Shown here piece after piece: positions 36,343 to 40,828 of a DNA stretch of 40,828 nucleotides. Source of the stretch: Deltaproteobacteria bacterium (GTDB lineage Bacteria; Desulfobacterota; B13-G15; RBG-16-54-18). Position 1 is the stretch's first letter. Each line of letters starts with the position of its first letter. The stretch spans positions 1 to 40,828 of the forward strand of contig JAFDHG010000012.1 of assembly GCA_019308925.1 (NCBI GenBank), given 5' to 3'. A program made the translations under genes and the position numbers. Below the pieces are notes generated by a model. That model was not told where the DNA came from. It ran no database searches and worked only from the letters and a program-made list of their open reading frames with translations.

Positions 36343-36503
36343 CTTCTCCCCTCCCCTGAATTTGCCAAAAATTAACAATTTGGCGATTTAGCTTTTAAAA
36401 GACTTCGGGAAAGATTAAAGGATCTTGGAATAAAGGAAGTGATAGAAAAATCTATAAAGACGTCATAAGTCTTCAAATTTAAAAGAAGAAAGGGAGGTTT
36501 ATC

Positions 36504-36839
36504 ATGGACGATAGCATTGACGAGGAGCAGTGGAAAAAAGTAGAAATCATCGGATATTGTCCCTTAATGTCGCAAGGGGCAGATATGGTTGATTGTAAAA
36601 GAGAAAAGTGTACATGGTGGAGGCAGGCTCGATCGGGTCGCCCGAAAGGAAAGGCAGCGTGTGCAGTCAACGATCTTGTCTCCCAATTGGGCACAATTAA
36701 TAGTAGGTTTCCAATTGCAATTAAAGATCTTGTCTCCCAGTTAATTATACTTAATGGTAGGTTACAAACCTTAATAACGGAAGTTGCTAAAAGGGATGAA
36801 TTCAGGGATCAAAGAGAGGAAGAGAGGCCAAAATCCTGA
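36504..36839 (+). CDS. Hypothetical small Cys-rich protein
   Basis: I do not recognise this 111-residue gene. The N-terminal half has Cys and Trp in GYCPLMSQGADMVDC, REKCTWW and AACAV, spaced as in a small zinc- or iron-binding site. The C-terminal half repeats NDLVSQLGTINSR / KDLVSQLIILNGR, a short amphipathic duplication that may form a coiled coil. The ribosome site AGGGAGG lies 6 bases before ATG 36504, which supports expression. It lies between the arms of the AAGGGGACATCC inverted repeat, so it may be cargo of a mobile segment. Confidence 0.6.
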   Translation: MDDSIDEEQWKKVEIIGYCPLMSQGADMVDCKREKCTWWRQARSGRPKGKAACAVNDLVSQLGTINSRFPIAIKDLVSQLIILNGRLQTLITEVAKRDEFRDQREEERPKS

Positions 36840-36963
36840 GTATAGAGGAAAGGTAATCAGGGTGGATAAAGTATTTCAAACCCATCCTATAAGGGAGCTT
36901 TAAGGAACGTTCATAAAAATATAATATTTCTTAAATTCAAAAATTAGGATTGCATAATTTCAT

Positions 36964-36975
36964 GGATGTCCCCTT
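36964..36975 (-). repeat. Right arm of the second inverted-repeat pair
   Basis: GGATGTCCCCTT, exact reverse complement of 36331-36342; the two arms bound a 645-base AT-rich segment. Confidence 0.55.
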
Positions 36976-37062
36976 TCTTAAGCCCTTTCTTAGGAGCTAT
37001 CCTGATATAAAGGTTCTTGCCGATTTCCTATTTTGTCTATTTATGTATGAAATAATCAGAAA

Positions 37063-38496
37063 CTATAGCCCCTTGTTTTTAACAAACTGCAGGGCCTTTT
37101 GGGCGGTTAGTTCGGCTTGATGGACGCAGTCGCTAATCCCGATACCCCTATAAGCGCTCCCGGTCAGAAAGAGGCCCGGATGTCTCGATAGACCTCTCTG
37201 GATGAGGGAGAGCCTTTCCTCATGTCCCAGGGTGTACTGGGGCATTGCCCTTGCCCAGCGAAAGATTCGCACAAGGAAAGGAGCGCCCTCTATCTTTAGG
37301 ATCTCGTCGATGTCATTTCTCACCGCTGCGAGCAACTCTTCATCCCCCCAAGATACCAATTCTTCGTTCTTCGCCCCACCCACAAAACAGCGCAGCAGGA
37401 CCATCCCCTTTGGGGCCCTCTGGGGGAACTTTACGGAGCTAAATGTTGCGGCCATGATCTTGAGCCCCTCTAAGCGGGGTACTACGAACCCATATCCGTC
37501 GAGGGGATGGCCTATCTGCGGGCGCCGATAGGCAAGATTGATGGTGGCCGTGGAGCAATAGGGGATGGTGAGGAGTTGATTTACTATATCGTCGTTGACC
37601 CCTTGCAGGAGCCCCGCCGTTACAAAGGCCGGTGCCGCCAGGACTAAGGCGTCCACCTCCAGACCCCTTTCCTCCCCCCTTATCCGCAGATGGTATCGCG
37701 GTCTGCCCGCTGGTTCCCCAATAACTTTTTCCACCTCCACCACCTCCCGCTCCAAGAAGATGGACCTTGGGGGGAGGGCCTTCCCCAAGGCCGAGACCAT
37801 CTGTTCCATTCCCTCTTTTAGAGTAACGAACATGGTATAGGAGGAATTAAAATGCGAGAGAAATCTCTTCTTTCTCCGATACATCCCCCAGATGAGGCTG
37901 CGATGCTCCCTTTCAAGGTCAATAAAGCGGGGAAAGGTGCTCTGCAGGTTCATGGCCTCTGGATCTCCGGCGTGGATGCCTGCAACCAGGGGTTCAGCGA
38001 TCCGCTCCATGGCCTCCCTTCCCAGCCGGCGGCGGACAAAGGCGGCCAGGCTTTCTTCCTCATCCGTTCTTTTCCGAGGGAGGATCAGATCCAGGCCCAT
38101 GCGCAGCTTACCTGGTAGACTGAAGAGAGGACTCTTTACAAAGGGCCAAAGACTGGTGGGGACCAGCAACATGAAGCCCTCGGGCAGCTCATGTAGTCTT
38201 CCTTGCCAGAGGATGAAGGTCCGGCTGGCCTCCTGGTTGGTGCCGACCAGCTCCCCCTCCAGGCCTAATTCTCGACATAGTTGCAGGGCCCATGGTTTTT
38301 CCGAGAGGAAGCAGTCAGGTCCTCCCTCCATGAGGAAACCTTCTGCTCTCTCGGTAAGGATGGAGCCACCCAGCCGCCCCTCTTTTTCGAGGAGGATAAT
38401 TTCCAACGGCCTCCCCCCTTGGCGGGAGAGCTTGTAAAGATAATAGGCCGTGCTGAGGCCGGCGATGCCGGCACCGATGATAGCGACCCGCTTCAT
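37063..38496 (-). CDS. hemY: Protoporphyrinogen oxidase, HemY/PPOX type
   Basis: The enzyme converts protoporphyrinogen IX (or coproporphyrinogen III in some lineages) to the porphyrin with FAD. The 477 residues start with the dinucleotide fold VAIIGAGIAGLSTAYYL, have EGGPDCFLSEKPWALQL, and end with LFLTGSAYRGIGISDCVHQA, all typical of the flavin PPOX family. The start ATG overlaps the hemH stop. HemY-type enzymes usually use oxygen; in an apparent anaerobe another acceptor is likely. Ferrochelatase next door favours the protoporphyrin-dependent route. Confidence 0.92.
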   Translation of the reverse strand: MKRVAIIGAGIAGLSTAYYLYKLSRQGGRPLEIILLEKEGRLGGSILTERAEGFLMEGGPDCFLSEKPWALQLCRELGLEGELVGTNQEASRTFILWQGRLHELPEGFMLLVPTSLWPFVKSPLFSLPGKLRMGLDLILPRKRTDEEESLAAFVRRRLGREAMERIAEPLVAGIHAGDPEAMNLQSTFPRFIDLEREHRSLIWGMYRRKKRFLSHFNSSYTMFVTLKEGMEQMVSALGKALPPRSIFLEREVVEVEKVIGEPAGRPRYHLRIRGEERGLEVDALVLAAPAFVTAGLLQGVNDDIVNQLLTIPYCSTATINLAYRRPQIGHPLDGYGFVVPRLEGLKIMAATFSSVKFPQRAPKGMVLLRCFVGGAKNEELVSWGDEELLAAVRNDIDEILKIEGAPFLVRIFRWARAMPQYTLGHEERLSLIQRGLSRHPGLFLTGSAYRGIGISDCVHQAELTAQKALQFVKNKGL

Positions 38497-39422
38497 CCCC
38501 TTTCCAGTGCCCCTTTCACCAGATGTGCGAGGGTCTCGATCAACTCCGGCGAGTCGTTCAGGCAGGGGACCCTGATAATCTCTAAACCCCGTTCATTCGC
38601 CCATGCTTTCAGGTAGATGTCCAGATCGTAGAGGGTCTCCAGGTGGTCGCAGATAAATCCCACGGGGACGATCAAGGCCTTCTTATATCCCTTTTGGGAG
38701 AGTTCTTCCAGGATGGTTTCCGGCTCAGGTCCCAACCATTCCCCTCCTCTTGCCCGGCTCTGAAAGGCCAGCTGCCAACGCAGGGGGCCGGTGGTCTCGA
38801 TAATCCCTTTTATCGTTTCCTCTAATTGTCCTACATAGGGTGTGCAGGAAGCGGCATCCAGGGGTAGGCTGTGGGCGGTGAAGATTACGGGTACCTCTTT
38901 TCCCCTCTCGGATATCTCCTTTAAGGTCTTGTCAATCCTCTTGGCCCAGGCCGCGCAAAGGCAGGGGTGGGCATACCAGTCATCGACCTGAATAAAATTC
39001 ATCCTTTCCTTCCAAAGGGCGACAACCTTCTTCACCTCTTCATAATAACCCTCTGAGGTGAAGGGGGAACAATAGGGGGAGAGGCTCAAGAGGATGATCC
39101 GAGAGGCCTTTTCTTTGTTGATCTCCTCCAGGGTCTCAGCGATCAGTGGGTGCCCGTAGCGCATCCCCACGTAGACGCGCAGGGGTTGCCCCCCTTTTTT
39201 TAATCTCTCTTTCAAGGTCCTGGCTTGGCGAAGGGTCATCTCGGGCAGGGGTGAGGCATTGCCAATGGATCGGTAGCGTCTTTTAAGCCCTTCGATTTGT
39301 GCCGGCGAAGGTCTCTTCCCCAAGAGCCTCTCCAAAAACCACCCCACTTCATCCAATGAGCGGGGACCACCAAAGGCCAGCAGCAAGACTGCTGTGCGGG
39401 AAAGGGCGCCCTCTTCTTTCAT
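38493..39422 (-). CDS. hemH: Ferrochelatase
   Basis: It inserts ferrous iron into the porphyrin ring as the last step of the classical heme pathway. The 309 residues contain LLLAFGGPRSLDEV, RYRSIGNASPL, VYVGMRYGHP, the catalytic His in VIFTAHSLP, and the conserved Glu in GFICDHLETLYDLD. It begins right after the hemE stop and overlaps hemY by four bases, so the three genes are one transcript. Confidence 0.94.
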   Translation of the reverse strand: MKEEGALSRTAVLLLAFGGPRSLDEVGWFLERLLGKRPSPAQIEGLKRRYRSIGNASPLPEMTLRQARTLKERLKKGGQPLRVYVGMRYGHPLIAETLEEINKEKASRIILLSLSPYCSPFTSEGYYEEVKKVVALWKERMNFIQVDDWYAHPCLCAAWAKRIDKTLKEISERGKEVPVIFTAHSLPLDAASCTPYVGQLEETIKGIIETTGPLRWQLAFQSRARGGEWLGPEPETILEELSQKGYKKALIVPVGFICDHLETLYDLDIYLKAWANERGLEIIRVPCLNDSPELIETLAHLVKGALERG

Positions 39423-40454
39423 CTATCTCCTGCTGAGGCGGTGTACCGCCTCCACCATGGCTATCACATTCTTCTGCGGTGTCTGGGGTAAGACCCCATG
39501 CCCCAGGTTGAAGATGTGTCCAGGCCTTTCTCCGGCCGCATCCAAGATCTCCTTTACGCATATCTCGATCCTCTCCGAAGGACCAAGAAGGGCCGCTGGA
39601 TCCAAGTTTCCCTGTATCCCCACCTTGTAGCCCAGTCTCCTCCAGGCCTCGTCTAGGTCGATGCGCCAGTCGATGCCGATGACATCTCCTCCAGCCTCCT
39701 TCACCAACTCGAGAATGCCCGATGCCCCGGTGGCGAAGTGGATGGTTGGGACCTCAGGGGTCAATCCCTGAAAGACCCTTCGGTTGTGGGGGAGGACGAA
39801 CTCCTCATAGTCCCTGGGGGATAGGGCTCCAGCCCAGCTATCGAAGAGCTGCACCGCCTGTACCCCTGCATGGGCCTGGGCGTTGAGGTAGGAGATGACC
39901 ACCTCGCTGAGCTTTCCCATCAGGAGGTGCCAGCAAGGAGGGTCCTGATACATCATGGACTTGGTCCGGACGAAGTCCCGGGTGCCTCCTCCCTCTATGA
40001 TGTAGCTAGCTAGGGTGAAGGGGCCCCCGGAGAAACCGATCAAGGGGATTTCCCCTTTGAGCTCTTGGCAGACCATTCTTATCGCCTCTACAACAAAGAG
40101 GAGTTCCTCCTCGGCCTCGATGACCCTGAGTCCCTCCACCTCAGGGCGACTGCGGGGGGGGTTATGGATCACTGGCCCCTCTCCTCTGGTGAATTCAAGA
40201 TCGATCCCCATCGGCTCCAAAGGCAGGAGGATATCGGCGAAGATGATGGCGGCATCCACCTTTAGTTGCTCTACAGGTAGGAGGGTTACCTGAGCTGCCA
40301 GCTCGGGTGTCTTGCACAGGGTGAGAAAGGGGAAACGCCGTCGCAGAGACCGGTATTCCTTCAGGAAACGGCCTGCCTGGCGCATCAGCCATACCGGGGT
40401 GTATTCTGTTTGCTCCCTGCGGCAGGCCCTAAGAAAGACAGAGGTATCCTTCAC
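39423..40454 (-). CDS. hemE: Uroporphyrinogen decarboxylase
   Basis: It decarboxylates uroporphyrinogen III to coproporphyrinogen III. The 343 residues are of usual length. Motifs are the substrate loop WLMRQAGRFLKEYR, FADILLPLEPMG, GFSGGPFTLASYIIEGG, FDSWAGALSP, GIQGNLDPAALLG and FNLGHGVLPQTP. The start is a GTG at 40454-40452 with GAGGGT about 8 bases upstream. It is the first gene of the hemE-hemH-hemY operon. Confidence 0.95.
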   Translation of the reverse strand: MKDTSVFLRACRREQTEYTPVWLMRQAGRFLKEYRSLRRRFPFLTLCKTPELAAQVTLLPVEQLKVDAAIIFADILLPLEPMGIDLEFTRGEGPVIHNPPRSRPEVEGLRVIEAEEELLFVVEAIRMVCQELKGEIPLIGFSGGPFTLASYIIEGGGTRDFVRTKSMMYQDPPCWHLLMGKLSEVVISYLNAQAHAGVQAVQLFDSWAGALSPRDYEEFVLPHNRRVFQGLTPEVPTIHFATGASGILELVKEAGGDVIGIDWRIDLDEAWRRLGYKVGIQGNLDPAALLGPSERIEICVKEILDAAGERPGHIFNLGHGVLPQTPQKNVIAMVEAVHRLSRR

Positions 40455-40480
40455 AGTCTTACCCTCGATTTTCGATCATC

Positions 40481-40509
40481 ATAATGTTGTTTTTTGCCAT
40501 CCCTGTCAA
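40481..40509 (-). promoter_or_regulatory. Promoter of the hemE-hemH-hemY operon
   Basis: On the minus strand TTGACA (40509-40504) is followed after exactly 17 bases by CATTAT (40486-40481). The GTG of hemE lies 27 bases further on, so the leader would be about 20 bases. Confidence 0.65.
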
Positions 40510-40795
40510 GGAGAACTTCCTCTCCAGAAGAGATGGTTCAGGAAGCCCAATCTGAGAGGTCTCTTTTTTAAATTCTTGTGATAGCCTTGGACCTTTTGGT
40601 TTTGATGATTGACATCTGCATGTTTTAAATTATAAATGGTTTTGTGGCGAGAAAGATCAAGGGGTCAGGTCTTGCTTTTTGCCACCCTTGAGGCTAACCT
40701 GCTTACCCTGGGGAGAATTTGGAGTCAACCCATGACATTGGACAAATAATTTTAGAGAAATCAGGATTAAACCTACAAAATCCATTTGCTAAACT
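40510..40795. other. Intergenic region upstream of the hem operon
   Basis: No convincing gene is seen here. It contains AAGGGGTCAGGTCTTGCTTT at about 40659-40678, a motif I associate, from memory only, with dispersed repeats near Y1 transposases in related genomes. The rest is AT-rich non-coding sequence. Confidence 0.4.
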
Positions 40796-40796
40796 A

Positions 40797-40820
40797 CCCC
40801 ATAAAAGGGGCCTTTTTATT
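40797..40820 (+). terminator. Possible rho-independent terminator (plus strand)
   Basis: CCCC (40797-40800), a six-base loop and GGGG (40807-40810) are followed by CCTTTTTATT. The stem is short. It would end a plus-strand transcript, yet no plus-strand gene is seen in the preceding 3.9 kb, so its role is unclear. Confidence 0.3.
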
Positions 40821-40828
40821 GCCCGAAA

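Noticed and set aside
36380-36468. Short frame reading FKRLRERLKDLGIKEVIEKS between the antitoxin remnant and the Cys-rich gene
   Set aside because: It looks like a C-terminal coding scrap, but it has no start and I cannot assign a family with confidence.
36962-37130. Small plus-strand frame starting MDVPFLKPF overlapping hemY
   Set aside because: It runs over the end of hemY on the opposite strand and has no ribosome site. Its start lies in an inverted-repeat arm.

Overview
The window looks like chromosomal DNA of an anaerobic Gram-negative bacterium, most likely from the Desulfobacterota/Deltaproteobacteria or a close relative. This is inferred from content, not from a database match. The pointers are a lipid A acyltransferase (LPS outer membrane), a B12-binding radical SAM protein, a benzoyl-CoA-reductase-type activase, a respiratory complex I lacking a normal NADH module, a selenocysteine formate dehydrogenase inside a NuoE/NuoF gene cluster, and a classical hemE-hemH-hemY set. 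No tRNA, rRNA or CRISPR array was seen.

Layout. (1) 1-3,300, minus strand: the str operon rpsL-rpsG-fusA-tuf (tuf cut by the window edge), with its own promoter near 3,270-3,296. (2) 3,316-7,026, minus strand: a 5'-truncated flippase-like membrane protein remnant, an LpxL-type acyltransferase, a radical SAM protein and an orphan 2-hydroxyacyl-CoA dehydratase/benzoyl-CoA reductase-type activase. (3) 7,260-21,923, plus strand: a complete nuo operon, A-B-CD-(NuoF-like/GltD)-G-H-I-J-K-L-M-N, with a strong promoter and no nuoE. Its electron-input subunit is a fusion of the NuoF 4Fe-4S domain to a GltD-like FAD/NAD(P)H oxidoreductase. nuoB carries an in-frame TGA exactly at the first Cys of the Cys-Cys pair that ligates cluster N2, so it is a candidate selenoprotein. 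An array of five hairpins lies between nuoK and nuoL. (4) 22,031-25,838, plus strand: a signalling-like cassette of DRTGG, histidine-kinase-type ATPase, [FeFe]-hydrogenase-like Fe-S protein, DRTGG, PHP and a second ATPase. (5) 25,828-35,012, plus strand: 2Fe-2S ferredoxin-like protein, NuoE, Cys-less ferredoxin-like protein, NuoF-GltD fusion, Sec-containing FdhA (TGA plus a textbook SECIS hairpin), second NuoE and second NuoF. (6) 35,035-36,975: an AT-richer accessory patch with a RAYT-type transposase broken by an amber codon and bounded by 21-bp perfect inverted repeats, an antitoxin remnant, and a small Cys-rich hypothetical gene between a second pair of inverted repeats. (7) 37,063-40,509, minus strand: hemE-hemH-hemY behind a good promoter.

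How the parts fit. The formate dehydrogenase cluster resembles flavin-based bifurcating (HylABC/Hyd-type) complexes. It would link formate to NAD(P)H and ferredoxin, and complex I would turn low-potential electrons or NAD(P)H into a proton gradient. The FDH shows that the organism decodes UGA as selenocysteine, which makes the UGA in nuoB worth serious attention: selenocysteine as a ligand of the terminal N2 iron-sulfur cluster would, as far as I know, be new. A sequencing error or true nonsense mutation cannot be excluded from this window alone.
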